Below, piece after piece: positions 21,101 to 29,661 of a DNA stretch of 48,459 nucleotides. This stretch comes from Verrucomicrobiota bacterium. GTDB lineage: Bacteria > Verrucomicrobiota > Verrucomicrobiia > Opitutales > Seribacteraceae. Each line of letters begins with the position of its first letter. Positions within the stretch are counted from its first letter, which is position 1. The notes below the pieces were generated by a model. That model was not told the origin of the DNA, made no database searches, and worked only from the letters and a program-made list of their open reading frames with translations. The stretch covers positions 1 to 48,459 of the forward strand of contig JAOLZO010000019.1 of NCBI GenBank assembly GCA_028343845.1, written 5' to 3'. The position numbers and the translations under genes are program-made.

Positions 21101-23321
21101 GAACCGCATCACCTGGCTGATACAGCCCTATCCCTGGTCGACCATTGGGGCGGTGGCGTCTCCCGTCCTGTCGGAAAATTTGACTTGTAACGCCAAAGTT
21201 AGTCGGGGCCATATCCACCTGCAGAAAGAAGGTCACCGCGGTAAAGACCTGGGACGTACTCAATTGGTGGGCGTGATTAGCGACACGCCGCGCTCGCTGG
21301 CCTTCTCCCCCGACGGCAAGCAACTCGTATCGGGACACCAATACGGTCGCGTCCGCTTGTGGGACGTCGACAAGATCCTCGCATCAAAGAGAGATCCATC
21401 CATCAATACGAATCATAGCTTTGCCTATCCTGTATCGCACACGTTCAACATCGGTAGGGTTGCCATCGCATCACTTGCCTTTTCACCAGACGGCAAGCGG
21501 CTCGCAGCAGGCAGCGAGGACTATCGTATTGCGCTGCTGGATCCCATCAACGGGAAGGTGCTTCGCTCATTCGTCGCGCACGAAGGGGATGTGATCGCGC
21601 TGGCCTTTTCGCCGGACGGCACACGGCTGGCGTCGGGCAGTCACGACCTGACGGTGAAGATCTGGGATTCGTCCTCCGGCAAAAAACTGCTGACGCTCGC
21701 CGGGCATGCCGAGCCGGTAGATGCTGTGGCCTACTCTCCTGACGGCAAGAGCATCGCCACCGCAATCGACAAGACCCACGTTCGGCTGTGGGATGCAAAC
21801 ACCGGCAAGACGCTGCGCGACCTCGAGGGCCAGCAGGGCCAGGTACTGTCGCTGGCCTTCTCGCCGGATGGCAAACGACTCGCTGCGGGAAATCGCGAGG
21901 GTTTCATCATGCAATGGGACCTGGCGTCGGGAAAGAAACTGACGATGGTTCCGCCGCGGACCGTGTACGACACCGCAGCTCGCGCGGTCAACGTGATGTA
22001 CAGTCGCGACGGCAAAGCCTTGGTATCTATCGGCGGGATCGGCGGGTATGCGCAAAAATGGGATAGTGAAACCGGCAGCGGCGGCAAGCGGTTTGCTAAA
22101 CTTCATGGCAGCTCCAGCCACAGGTCCGTCCCTTGGCTTCCACCCGGGAAAGGCGACTTTCTGCAGGTTGAGAGTCCGAACCGTCCGGCGATTGGTTTTG
22201 AAAACTTTCCGGTCGAGCTCTACACCACCAAGGCCTGCGAAGAGCAAGGAATGACGGTTGCCAGTTACGATGGCCTGTGGGAGAAGCTGCCGGACTTCGA
22301 TACGCTGAAGCCGGTTGTGCAGGGGGTCATCAGGCACATTGACCAGGAGCATCTCAGTGGCACCACATGGCGGCCAGAGCTTCACGGCCGACGTTTTGTC
22401 GATGGAAGGTATGTTCTCAATTCCATTGAACAGGAGCATCTCAGTGACGGTCTGCTTCCCTACTGGAAGATTAGCAAGAAGAAGGACGGCTCTGATCAGC
22501 GGACAGCTCACCCCTCGGGCTTGAAGGCCACCGGCTATCTGAAGGTCGAGAAGGCCGGTGACTACACGTTTTCCTTGCACTCGCACGACAGTAGCCGACT
22601 GGTGGTTGCTTCGAAAGTCGTCATTGATAACGACGGGCAGAAAAGGGGAGAAGCCGCCGAGGAAGTAAAACACGGCACGGTGCATCTCGAACCGGGCGTG
22701 CATCCGGTGACGCTGACTTATCTCAAGGCTTCACACGATCATAACAGTGTCAGAGGGCTGCACGTCGCCTTCCCTAGAGAGTTCGTCCGGTCCTTGACGG
22801 TGGGCGACATCGCTAGCATCCGTCTGATGGCAGGTGCCTTGTTGGCACAAGGGAAGCGCGAGGAAGCGGAGGTGTTGCTGACCAAGTTGCACCGCGACGG
22901 GTGGCCCTTGTCGGAGGAGGACCAAGAACATGTCGAGCAGGCACGGATGCGGATTCGGCGAATGGCCCGAACCACCTCCCTCAACGACCGCTCGCATGCC
23001 TTGGGTCTGATCGAGTCGTCGCTGGTCACCTATCCGATGTTGCGCCTCGATCCGGAGTTCATGGTCAGCGTGATTGCCGTCTACGCTGCGCTCGGCGACC
23101 CACGGGCAGCCATACTCGCCGAGCAGATGCTCGAGGCCGAGATGCACGACGGCCAGCGCCGCCTGCTGATCATGACCCAGGTCAAAGTCAAGCTGAACGA
23201 AGGCGACCTCCCCGGTGCCGGCCAAGTCTACCGGAAGCTGAAGGAGCTCGCCCCGCAGAGTGAAGAAGTGATAGAAGCCCGCGAACTGATTAAGGCGGCG
23301 GTGATCAAGAAACGAGATTAG
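18141..23321 (+). CDS. Giant secreted PA14-PKD-WD40 protein, paralogue 2 of 3
   Basis: 1726 residues. The ATG lies two bases after the previous stop; an ATG at 18159 gives MKPLLIILSLCC, which aligns with the start of paralogue 3 and is a good alternative. A signal peptide ends near PLSAAE. Domain order is the same as in paralogue 1: N-terminal NPCBM/DUF2341-like region, first PA14-like domain (about 403-493), PKD-like domain, helical part with SELLRIAQSLSRTERGPSRA, jelly roll (about 910-1006), WD40 propeller (about 1050-1380), second PA14-like domain (about 1433-1550) and helical tail ending IKAAVIKKRD. Some stretches match paralogue 1 best (the EHLSGTTW insertion before the second PA14-like domain), others paralogue 3 best (RIFCMSGPGGYVLLDG, LIQPYPWS). 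That is the pattern expected from serial tandem duplication with some exchange between copies. Confidence 0.8.
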   Translation: MILLRNMKPLLIILSLCCTAPLSAAETEPAAAPASWHVQNAELRAPVKVDVKAALLRMPPQVYLADLTPLEITDGLAFDPLSKDFIRIDVRDPKEKAATIAKLKETYKAAGKEWDPKAYGGTNENDGGPMLRVQGSVTVALKPEYKFFAWQRMSQGKVFIDGKPVKPHRMGTRAWRKGKVGWQDGKIDIHEGVEGIDRLGGHFGHAGLVTIPPGAKTLKFEVAPGGQGPFVRQAGFITRNPKVARATICLPGRDPSKLVPVVVRAGGERVGCRVVWAGKSIPMTIMFDSSSGDEDYWVYLVDQAKKPAPLAWTPQAELIEEARQLDRYNPELETLPGFEKLWGSAVIVGRGVPLSRTVTTYHYSKGMGRLKPSRVIFRGTPSFGKNGTAPFTLHELAGSQPATLSRISGTFHIPASGSYRIFCMSGPGGYVLLDGHLIASLRDGKSGGNHAGEKSGRILDLELEKGQHRIELLQYGPTGQVGWAGLWWKDPGLKDLNGDKIIGFRLFGKTNEVTSGTPGNTSANYMVWEPLADTMTAPLEHRAKDAWATFSWYSLAHQGGVYPGIGYPRYALNWYRFSADALGASADAVYRWRFDDGRTAEGKQVTKLFLRSGIRKVQLEVLDAPGGKVLARTAGEVAVQMSVADWHDGNLVNWSYSGGHFRHSSSPLLAQIWEFAAEGRLERLPVDDLVNYYEWLNNGSIKNGRDQGSLDPATWVRPAEGGSQEEYLSRMKVFDHAVKSQRKARQRSGDVLAGRVDDVIAAYPYSELLRIAQSLSRTERGPSRAHYAAAEKLLATVIDRALAGSSHWSTAALALADIKLSVRGDTESAQALLEKFQQTKPAVDRVDSWQFAEARKAHQLADTDQLAGLTAGLDWSPIERPRHQIGYHREPYQPIRGRTALQEMVGDGWSIPFKNNRGFWLARDFDLPADWKGSQLIFNAGTPQVKNHWQKDQTEYVWINGEPLGRMRQWTDQNMVIPAKLLKKGGKNRITWLIQPYPWSTIGAVASPVLSENLTCNAKVSRGHIHLQKEGHRGKDLGRTQLVGVISDTPRSLAFSPDGKQLVSGHQYGRVRLWDVDKILASKRDPSINTNHSFAYPVSHTFNIGRVAIASLAFSPDGKRLAAGSEDYRIALLDPINGKVLRSFVAHEGDVIALAFSPDGTRLASGSHDLTVKIWDSSSGKKLLTLAGHAEPVDAVAYSPDGKSIATAIDKTHVRLWDANTGKTLRDLEGQQGQVLSLAFSPDGKRLAAGNREGFIMQWDLASGKKLTMVPPRTVYDTAARAVNVMYSRDGKALVSIGGIGGYAQKWDSETGSGGKRFAKLHGSSSHRSVPWLPPGKGDFLQVESPNRPAIGFENFPVELYTTKACEEQGMTVASYDGLWEKLPDFDTLKPVVQGVIRHIDQEHLSGTTWRPELHGRRFVDGRYVLNSIEQEHLSDGLLPYWKISKKKDGSDQRTAHPSGLKATGYLKVEKAGDYTFSLHSHDSSRLVVASKVVIDNDGQKRGEAAEEVKHGTVHLEPGVHPVTLTYLKASHDHNSVRGLHVAFPREFVRSLTVGDIASIRLMAGALLAQGKREEAEVLLTKLHRDGWPLSEEDQEHVEQARMRIRRMARTTSLNDRSHALGLIESSLVTYPMLRLDPEFMVSVIAVYAALGDPRAAILAEQMLEAEMHDGQRRLLIMTQVKVKLNEGDLPGAGQVYRKLKELAPQSEEVIEARELIKAAVIKKRD

Positions 23322-23328
23322 CTGTGAT

Positions 23329-26300
23329 ATGAAACTACTTCCAATCGCACTCTCACTGTGCTGCGCGACGCCACTGACGGCGGCGGATGCTGATGCTGAG
23401 CCTGCGGCCAAGCCGGTCCCGTGGCATGTGCAGAGCGCCGAGCTGCGTGCGCCGGTCACGGTGGAAATGAAGGACGCCTTGCTGCGGATGCCGCCTCAGG
23501 TGTATGTCGCCGATTTGAAGCCGCTCGAAACCACCGGCGGACTTGGCTTCAATCCGCGGAACAAGGACGCCATCCAGATCGACGTCCGCGATCCGAAAGA
23601 GAAAGCGGCCACCATCGCCAAGGAGAAGGCAAAGTACAAAAAGGCGGGCAAGACGTGGGACCCCAAAGCCTACGGTCGACTGGCCGAAGAAGAAGGCGGC
23701 CCGATGATGCGGGTCAATGGCTCGGTGACCGTTGCCTTGAAGCCGGAGTATAAATTCTTCACCTGGCGGTCGCGACACGGCAAGGTCTTCATCGACGGTA
23801 AGCTGGTCAAGCCAGAACGTATCAGGCATAGGTACTGGCGGCGAGGAGAGGCATACTGGCACGAGCGGGAAAAAAGGGGAACCAGGCAACTGGGAACTGA
23901 ATCTTCCCACGTGGGAGATCCGCACAACGGCTTGGTGGCCATCCCGGCCGGCGCCATGACCCTCAAGTTGGAAGTGGTTCCTAATTGGTATCACCCTCAC
24001 CTTCGTCAAGCAGGTTTCATTACCCGATACCCCAAGGTTGCACGCGCGACGATTTGTATTCCCGGGCACGACCCTAGCAAGCTGGTCCCCGTGGTCTATC
24101 GAGCCGGCGGCGAGCGGGTCGGTTGCCGCGTTGTCTGGGCACAGGCGGACCACGCGGTGCCGATGACGATCATGTTCGACTCGTCCAGCGGCGACGAAGA
24201 TTATTGGGTCTACCTGGTCGACCAGACAAAGGCACCCGCCGCACTCGATTGGATGCCGCAGGTGGAACTTATTCAAGAGCTCCGCCAGCTCGATCGCTAC
24301 AATCCCGAGGTTGAAACACTCGCCGGTTTTGAAAAGGTGTGGCGCTCCGCCACAATCGTGGGAAGAGGTATTCCGCAGAAGCGTGTCACCGGTAGGATTA
24401 CGTGGCAGCAGGAGCCGAAACGGGTTATCTATACTGGGACTCCTCCCTTTCGCCGCAACGGCTCAGAGCCGTTAAGCCTGCACGAACTGGCAGGCTCCCA
24501 ACCGGCAACGCTTTGCCGACTCAGCGGCAACTTCCACATTCCGACAACCGGTTTTTACCGGATCTTCTGCATGTCTGGGCCCGGTGGCTATGTGCTTCTG
24601 GACGGCCAATTGATCGCCTCGTTTCGGGGATCCAAGTCGGGGCGACTGTTTGAGATAGAAATCGAAAAGGGGCAGCATCGTATCGATGTCTTGCGATATA
24701 GCCCTACCGGCCAAGTCGGTTGGGCCGGGCTGTGGTGGAAGGATCCATGGAGGGATATTAATGGTGATTACGCCACTGGCTGGCCGCTATTTGGCGAAAC
24801 AAAACCCTTACCGTTCCTGAAGTCGCTCAAGCCAAGCTATCTGCTCTGGGAGCCGCTGGCGGGTACGATGACCGCGCCGCTGGAACATCGCTCGAACGGC
24901 TCGTGGGCAACGTTCAGTTGGTACCAGCTCGCCCGTCAAAGAGGAGTCTATCCCACCATTGCATATCCCAAGTATGCTCTGAATTGGTATCGCTTCAGCG
25001 CCCATGCTCCGGGTGCTTCGGCCGATGCCGTCTATCGCTGGAAATTCGACGACGGCAGCACGGCCGAAGGCAAAAAGGTCAGCCAGCTCTTTGTGCTACC
25101 CGGTATTAAGAAGGTGCAGCTCGAGGTGCTGGATTCCCCGGGCGGCAAGGTGATCGCCCGCGCCGCCGGCGAAGTCACTGTTCAGATGACTGTCGCCAAT
25201 TGGCATAAAGGTAATCTCTACGATTCGAGACTTCGCCCTCCTTTTAGTCCTCTAGCGGACAAGATTTGGGCATTTGCGGAGAAAGACGGGCTCGAGCGGA
25301 TGCCGCTGGACGATCTCCTTAACTTCTACGAGTGGTTGAATACAACCGCGGGCACTGGGCGTGGCCAAAACTTCTACCTGGACGGTGACGTCTGGACGAA
25401 TCCTAGCGACAACCCGGCTCTCACCGAGGTCTTTGATAAGGCCGTTGAGAGCTATCGTTACGCCCGCCGGCGAAGTGGCGATGTGCTGGCCGCACGGGTC
25501 GATGAGTTGATCGACGGTGCGTATCCGTATAGCGAACTGCTGCGGATCGCGCAGAGCGTGACTCGCTCGGAACGCCGGCCGACCGTGGCTCACTACGCTG
25601 CCGCGGAAAAGCTCCTGAACACCGTTCTGAAACGTGCCCCCGCCGGCTGTTCTCTCTGGAGAACGGCCGCGTTGGCGCTGGCGGATATCAAGTTGTCGGT
25701 CCGCGGCGACGCCGAAGCCTCGCGGGCGCTGCTCGATAAATTCCAGCACACCGAACCGTCCGTCGACATGCTTGAGTCGTGGCAATTCGCCCGGGCCCGC
25801 CAGTACCATCATCTTGCGGACACCGATAAACTCGCCCCGCTGACTGCCGGGGTGGACTGGTCGCCCATCGAGCGACCGCGCCACCGGGTCGGTTTTAACG
25901 ACAAGAACTACCAGCCTATCCGCGGACGCACACCAGAGCAGGCAATGTCAGGCTACGGCTGGAGTATCGCATTCAAGGATAACAGAGGATTCTGGTTGGC
26001 CCGGGAATTCGATCTGCCCGCGGACTGGAAGGGCGATCACCTGGTGTTTGAAGCCGGCTTGCCCATAAGATGCAACAACGAACCGATCGAGCACGCCTGG
26101 ATCAACGGCCAGCCGCTGGGGCGCATGTGGCAATGGCTGGACGAACGGATCGTCATCCCGGCAAAGCTCCTAAACAAAGGCGGCAAGAACCGCATCACCT
26201 GGCTGATACAGCCCTATCCCTGGTCGGCGAGTGTGCAAGATCCGGATCCCGTCCTGACCCCCGACTTGAAATATATCGCCTGTGCTACCAAAGTTGTCGT

Positions 26301-28269
26301 AATGAGAGAAGATCCCAAGAAAAAGCGACCTCATGGGACTCTCCAACGCTTGGGAGGAGACCTGATGGTGGCGGGAGCGGTCCAGGACAAGGCACGCTCG
26401 TTTGCCTTCTCCCCCGACGGCAAGCGACTCGCATCGGGCCACCAATACGGCAACCTTCGGCTGTGGGACATCAAGGAAGCATTAGAGCCTTCGCACACGA
26501 TCAGCATCGGTATGGCCGGCATCGTTTCAGTTGCCTTTTCGCCTGACGGCAAGCGACTGGCGGCCGGTGGCGAGGACAATCGCATTACGCTGCTGGATCC
26601 CATCGGCGGCCGGGTGCTCCGCTCGTTCGTCGCGCACGAATCTTATGTGGCGGCGCTGGCCTTTTCACCAGACGGCAAGCGGCTGGCGTCGGCCGCTTAT
26701 GACCAAAAGGTCAAGATATGGGATTCTTCCTCCGGCAAAGAGTTGCTGACGATCACCGGTCACTCCGGGCCGGTACTCGACGTGGCCTACAGCCCCGACG
26801 GTAAGAGTATCGCCACGGCAATCGACAACAAGGACATTAGGCTCTCGGACGCGACCACCGGACGGCCGCTGCGCACGCTCGAAGGTGAGCAGGGCGAGGT
26901 GTCGTCGCTGGCCTTTTCGCCCGACGGCAAACGTCTCGCCGCCGGATATACCGAAGGCCTCGTCAGTCAATGGGACCTGGAGTCAGGCAAGAGACTGACG
27001 ATGAACTCGGAGTACGCCCAGACAGCGACCAACCTGACTCGGACGGTCACGGAAGTCATATACAGCCCCGACGGCAAAGAGTTGGCTTCTATCGGTGGTG
27101 CGAGTGCCCAGAAATGGGATAGTGAAACCGGCAGCGGCGGCAAGCAGTTTGCCATGGTCGGCCAATCCTACGTCGCACGAACCCATTGGCTTCCGCCCAG
27201 CAAAGGCCCCAACCGCCTGGCTGATGGTTTTGACAACTTTCCGGTCGGCATATACATGACGAAGGACTGCCAACAGCAGGGAATGAAGTATGCCTGTTAC
27301 GACGTCAATTGGGAGAAGATACCGAGGTTCGATTCATTGGAACTGCCAGACTTCGAGTCATTGAAACCGGTCAAGCAGGGAGTTGTCAGGCACATTGATA
27401 GCCAACATTTAAACGACGTTCTGCCTCCCTATTGGAAGGTTACAGAGCAGGACGGTCAGGAGCATCGGACAGGCCACCCCCGCAGCCTGATCGTCACCGG
27501 CTATCTGAAGGTCAAGGAGGCAGGTGACTACACGTTCTGGCTACAGTCGGCCGATCCTGGCTGGTTGGTGGTCGGTTCTAAGACAGTCATTGATAACAAA
27601 GCGCAGGGGAATCCAGCATTAGCCGCCAAAGCAAAACACGGCACGGTGCATCTTGAGCCGGGCGTGCATCCGATCACGCTGAGCTATCTCAATGCTCGAG
27701 ACACACGTCTGAACTTCGCCTTCCCCAGAGCGTTCGTCCGCTCGTTGCTCACAAGCGAGATCGCCAGAAGCCGAATGATGGGCGGTGTATTGTTGGCACA
27801 GGGGAAGCGAGAGCAGGCCAAGTCGTTGCTGAGCACACTACACCGCGGTGGATGGCCACTGTCTGATGAGGAACAATACGACGTGGAGCAGGTGCGGATA
27901 CGGATCCGTCGATTGGCCCGAGCTGACTCCATCAACGATCACTCATATGCCTTGAAGTTGATCGAGTCCTCGCTAATCGCGCTTCCGATGCTGCGTCTGG
28001 ATCCGGAGTTCATGGTCAGCGTGATTGCCGTCTACGCCAGGATGGGCGACCCCAGAGCGGCCATACTGGCCGAGCAGATGCTCGAAGCGGACATGAACGA
28101 CGGCCAACGCCGCCGCTTGATCATGGCCCAAGTCACAATCAAGCTAAACGAAGACGACCTCCCCGCCGCCGGCAAAGTCTACCGGAAGCTGAAGGAGCTC
28201 GCCCCGCAAAGTGAAGAAACGATTGAGGCGCGTGAACTGATTAAGGCGGCCGTGATTAAGAAAAAGTGA
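23329..28269 (+). CDS. Giant secreted PA14-PKD-WD40 protein, paralogue 3 of 3
   Basis: 1646 residues, starting seven bases after the previous stop. The signal peptide is MKLLPIALSLCCATPLTAA. The layout follows the other two: DUF2341-like segment with FDSSSGDEDYWVYL (near 282), first PA14-like domain (about 394-470), PKD-like domain, helical part, jelly roll with GFWLAREFDLPADWKGDHL (about 877-970), WD40 propeller (about 1020-1300, for example ALAFSPDGKRLASAAYDQKV), second PA14-like domain (about 1364-1467) and helical tail. It is the shortest copy: it lacks the roughly 34-residue EHLS insertion found before the second PA14-like domain in copies 1 and 2, and its segment after the DUF2341-like part differs. 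It closes the 28-kb gene run; no good intrinsic terminator is visible behind it. Confidence 0.8.
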   Translation: MKLLPIALSLCCATPLTAADADAEPAAKPVPWHVQSAELRAPVTVEMKDALLRMPPQVYVADLKPLETTGGLGFNPRNKDAIQIDVRDPKEKAATIAKEKAKYKKAGKTWDPKAYGRLAEEEGGPMMRVNGSVTVALKPEYKFFTWRSRHGKVFIDGKLVKPERIRHRYWRRGEAYWHEREKRGTRQLGTESSHVGDPHNGLVAIPAGAMTLKLEVVPNWYHPHLRQAGFITRYPKVARATICIPGHDPSKLVPVVYRAGGERVGCRVVWAQADHAVPMTIMFDSSSGDEDYWVYLVDQTKAPAALDWMPQVELIQELRQLDRYNPEVETLAGFEKVWRSATIVGRGIPQKRVTGRITWQQEPKRVIYTGTPPFRRNGSEPLSLHELAGSQPATLCRLSGNFHIPTTGFYRIFCMSGPGGYVLLDGQLIASFRGSKSGRLFEIEIEKGQHRIDVLRYSPTGQVGWAGLWWKDPWRDINGDYATGWPLFGETKPLPFLKSLKPSYLLWEPLAGTMTAPLEHRSNGSWATFSWYQLARQRGVYPTIAYPKYALNWYRFSAHAPGASADAVYRWKFDDGSTAEGKKVSQLFVLPGIKKVQLEVLDSPGGKVIARAAGEVTVQMTVANWHKGNLYDSRLRPPFSPLADKIWAFAEKDGLERMPLDDLLNFYEWLNTTAGTGRGQNFYLDGDVWTNPSDNPALTEVFDKAVESYRYARRRSGDVLAARVDELIDGAYPYSELLRIAQSVTRSERRPTVAHYAAAEKLLNTVLKRAPAGCSLWRTAALALADIKLSVRGDAEASRALLDKFQHTEPSVDMLESWQFARARQYHHLADTDKLAPLTAGVDWSPIERPRHRVGFNDKNYQPIRGRTPEQAMSGYGWSIAFKDNRGFWLAREFDLPADWKGDHLVFEAGLPIRCNNEPIEHAWINGQPLGRMWQWLDERIVIPAKLLNKGGKNRITWLIQPYPWSASVQDPDPVLTPDLKYIACATKVVVMREDPKKKRPHGTLQRLGGDLMVAGAVQDKARSFAFSPDGKRLASGHQYGNLRLWDIKEALEPSHTISIGMAGIVSVAFSPDGKRLAAGGEDNRITLLDPIGGRVLRSFVAHESYVAALAFSPDGKRLASAAYDQKVKIWDSSSGKELLTITGHSGPVLDVAYSPDGKSIATAIDNKDIRLSDATTGRPLRTLEGEQGEVSSLAFSPDGKRLAAGYTEGLVSQWDLESGKRLTMNSEYAQTATNLTRTVTEVIYSPDGKELASIGGASAQKWDSETGSGGKQFAMVGQSYVARTHWLPPSKGPNRLADGFDNFPVGIYMTKDCQQQGMKYACYDVNWEKIPRFDSLELPDFESLKPVKQGVVRHIDSQHLNDVLPPYWKVTEQDGQEHRTGHPRSLIVTGYLKVKEAGDYTFWLQSADPGWLVVGSKTVIDNKAQGNPALAAKAKHGTVHLEPGVHPITLSYLNARDTRLNFAFPRAFVRSLLTSEIARSRMMGGVLLAQGKREQAKSLLSTLHRGGWPLSDEEQYDVEQVRIRIRRLARADSINDHSYALKLIESSLIALPMLRLDPEFMVSVIAVYARMGDPRAAILAEQMLEADMNDGQRRRLIMAQVTIKLNEDDLPAAGKVYRKLKELAPQSEETIEARELIKAAVIKKK

Positions 28270-28288
28270 GACTGACTGGACGATTTCA

Positions 28289-28319
28289 TGTCCAAATTGT
28301 CCGACATTGGGAGTGATAG
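28289..28319 (+). promoter_or_regulatory. Bipartite intergenic element, copy 1 (upstream of region 2)
   Basis: TGTCCAAAT begins at 28289 and GGGAGTGATAG begins exactly 20 nt later, at 28309. The same two boxes with the same 20-nt offset occur at 36730, 42764 and 47168. Over 37 nt this copy differs from the 36730 copy at only five positions. It lies 195 nt before the GH105-type gene, the longest distance of the four. A promoter (boxes as -35/-10 equivalents) or operator are both possible. Confidence 0.6.
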
Positions 28320-28396
28320 GGCATGTTTCTACTAGGCGAAAGCGAAGTCCACCGCTGGTCATCCGTCAATATCAGAATAATATTAGGCGACTCGGC

Positions 28397-28504
28397 ATGA
28401 TCGAGTACATTGAAAGGGTGGGAGGGCAAATGCCCACAACCGCATTGCCCCGAGGTTCGAAGGATTATCAAAGATACCTGAAATCCCAAAAGCAAATTCA
28501 GTAG
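28397..28504 (+). other. Small unassigned open frame before the GH105-type gene
   Basis: An ATG at 28397 opens a 35-codon frame (MIEYIERVGGQMPTTALPRG then a basic, Gln/Lys-rich end) closing just before the GH105-type start. A 25-residue frame from 28323 ends with ATGA overlap into it. Neither has a clear ribosome-binding site and neither resembles a family I know. The DNA overlaps the antisense sulfatase relic, so chance is a good explanation. Recorded because it fills the 244-nt gap. Confidence 0.15.
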
Positions 28505-28513
28505 TTCAGTCAC

Positions 28514-29650
28514 ATGAGAAATATTATGAAAATACCATTGAACCTTATCCTGAGTGCCGTCCTGTCTCAGGTATTCGCTTGTGAACCGTTGCTCGCTGAA
28601 GATCCGGCATCAAAACCAGGTATGACTAAGCCGGTCAAAGCATTGGCGGATCGCGTCCGCGGACATGTGAATAGTCAGCCGCTCAGATTCCCTAATCAGC
28701 ACTGGGTTCGAGGCGCGTATTATGCGGGACTGATGGCCATGTATGAAAGCACGTCGGATCGCGCCTATCTGGATGATTGCATGAAATGGGGGAAGCAGGT
28801 TTCCTGGAGGATTAAGGAGCAGGGGGGCGGGCCGTATGAAAGCGGGGCCTATCCGCTTGTTTGCGGCCAGATTTGGTATGGCTGCTATCGGGCAAACAAG
28901 GATGAGTTGATGATGCAGCCCACCCTTGCATTTCTCGAAGACCCAAAGGTTGAGAATCCCGTGTCCGCCTCGGGGAAATGGTATTTGGAAAACACGGGAC
29001 ATCGCTTTGTCGATGGGCTGTTTACCGCACCGCCGCTACTCGCGATGCTGTATCAAATGAAGGAGGATGCAAAATACGTGGATTGGATGGATGCCTGCTT
29101 TTGGGACGTGCACAAAGAAATCTTTGACCCCGATGCGGGCCTGTTCTATCGGGACGCTCGTTCCAAACCCCGGAAGACGAAGAACGGAAAAAAAGTGTTG
29201 TGGTCCCGGGGCAACGGGTGGGCGTTTGGCGGGCTGACCCGAATCCTGAAACACCTCCCGGAACGGCATGCAAGCTATGCCCGCTATAAGGCATTGTATA
29301 TTCAAATGGCCGAGTCATTGGCAAAGCGACAACAATCCGATGGGTTCTGGCGAAGCAACCTCGATGATCCTGAGCAATTTACCATGAAGGAAAGTAGCGG
29401 AACGGGGTTCTTCTGCTACGGCATCGCCTGGGGAATCAATAATGGGATCTTAAACAAAGAGCGCTTTCTTCCGGTTGCAAGGAAGGCATGGACGGCGCTT
29501 GCTTCGGTTGTAAACGAAGACGGTCAGGTCGGATGGAGTCAACCCGCCGGCGGTGGTCCCGGTAAAGTTGTGGAAGCAGACACCTCGAAATTTGGTACTG
29601 GTATCTTCCTACTAGCCGCTAGCGAGATTTATCTACTTTTTGCGAATTAA
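28514..29650 (+). CDS. Secreted GH105/GH88-type unsaturated glycuronyl hydrolase
   Basis: 378 residues from ATG 28514; an ATG at 28526 gives a tighter signal peptide (MKIPLNLILSAVLSQVFA). The fold is the six-hairpin (alpha/alpha) barrel of YteR-type enzymes: HWVRGAYYAGLMAMYE near 63-78, FVDGLFTAPPLLA with the likely catalytic Asp near 167, WSRGNGWAFGGLTRIL near 230-245, and ESSGTGFFCYGIAWGINNGI near the end. Known members remove the 4,5-unsaturated uronic acid left at the non-reducing end of oligosaccharides by polysaccharide lyases, as in rhamnogalacturonan or ulvan breakdown. Length and motifs are normal for GH105. The signal peptide puts it in the periplasm or outside. It heads region 2 and is followed 11 bases later by the FAD oxidoreductase gene. 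Exact substrate cannot be told. Confidence 0.88.
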   Translation: MRNIMKIPLNLILSAVLSQVFACEPLLAEDPASKPGMTKPVKALADRVRGHVNSQPLRFPNQHWVRGAYYAGLMAMYESTSDRAYLDDCMKWGKQVSWRIKEQGGGPYESGAYPLVCGQIWYGCYRANKDELMMQPTLAFLEDPKVENPVSASGKWYLENTGHRFVDGLFTAPPLLAMLYQMKEDAKYVDWMDACFWDVHKEIFDPDAGLFYRDARSKPRKTKNGKKVLWSRGNGWAFGGLTRILKHLPERHASYARYKALYIQMAESLAKRQQSDGFWRSNLDDPEQFTMKESSGTGFFCYGIAWGINNGILNKERFLPVARKAWTALASVVNEDGQVGWSQPAGGGPGKVVEADTSKFGTGIFLLAASEIYLLFAN

Positions 29651-29661
29651 GGAAACAAACG

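Larger units (their letters stand above)
12856..28269 (+). repeat. Tandem triplication of a roughly 5-kb gene
   Basis: Three consecutive genes share full-length colinear similarity at both protein and DNA level. Stretches such as the one encoding DVRDPKEKAATIA, the FDSSSGDEDYWVY segment and the C-terminal LRLDPEFMVSVIAVYA segment recur in all three with few changes. Junctions are short (two and seven bases) and similar, the ends of copies 1 and 2 both reading AAGAAACGAGATTA. This indicates head-to-tail duplication inside an operon. Confidence 0.9.
28286..28513 (-). pseudogene. Relic of the 5' end of a sulfatase gene, antisense
   Basis: On the minus strand an open frame of 75 codons contains SPNIILILTDDQRWTSLS (complement of about 28334-28390), the classical N-terminal strand of type I sulfatases with the two metal-binding aspartates in TDD. 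A hydrophobic stretch (LLNLLLGFQVSLIIL) precedes it, as a leader would. Homology stops at about 28322, next to the conserved regulatory element, and nothing sulfatase-like continues because paralogue 3 occupies the DNA beyond. A full type I sulfatase has about 450-550 residues and a CxPSR or SxPSR motif, absent here. I read it as a truncated, dead remnant in reverse orientation. Confidence 0.5.

Noticed and set aside
28278-28294. Terminator behind paralogue 3
   Set aside because: GGAC can pair with GTCC, but the stem is four pairs with an eight-base loop and no T-run follows; it also overlaps the bipartite element.
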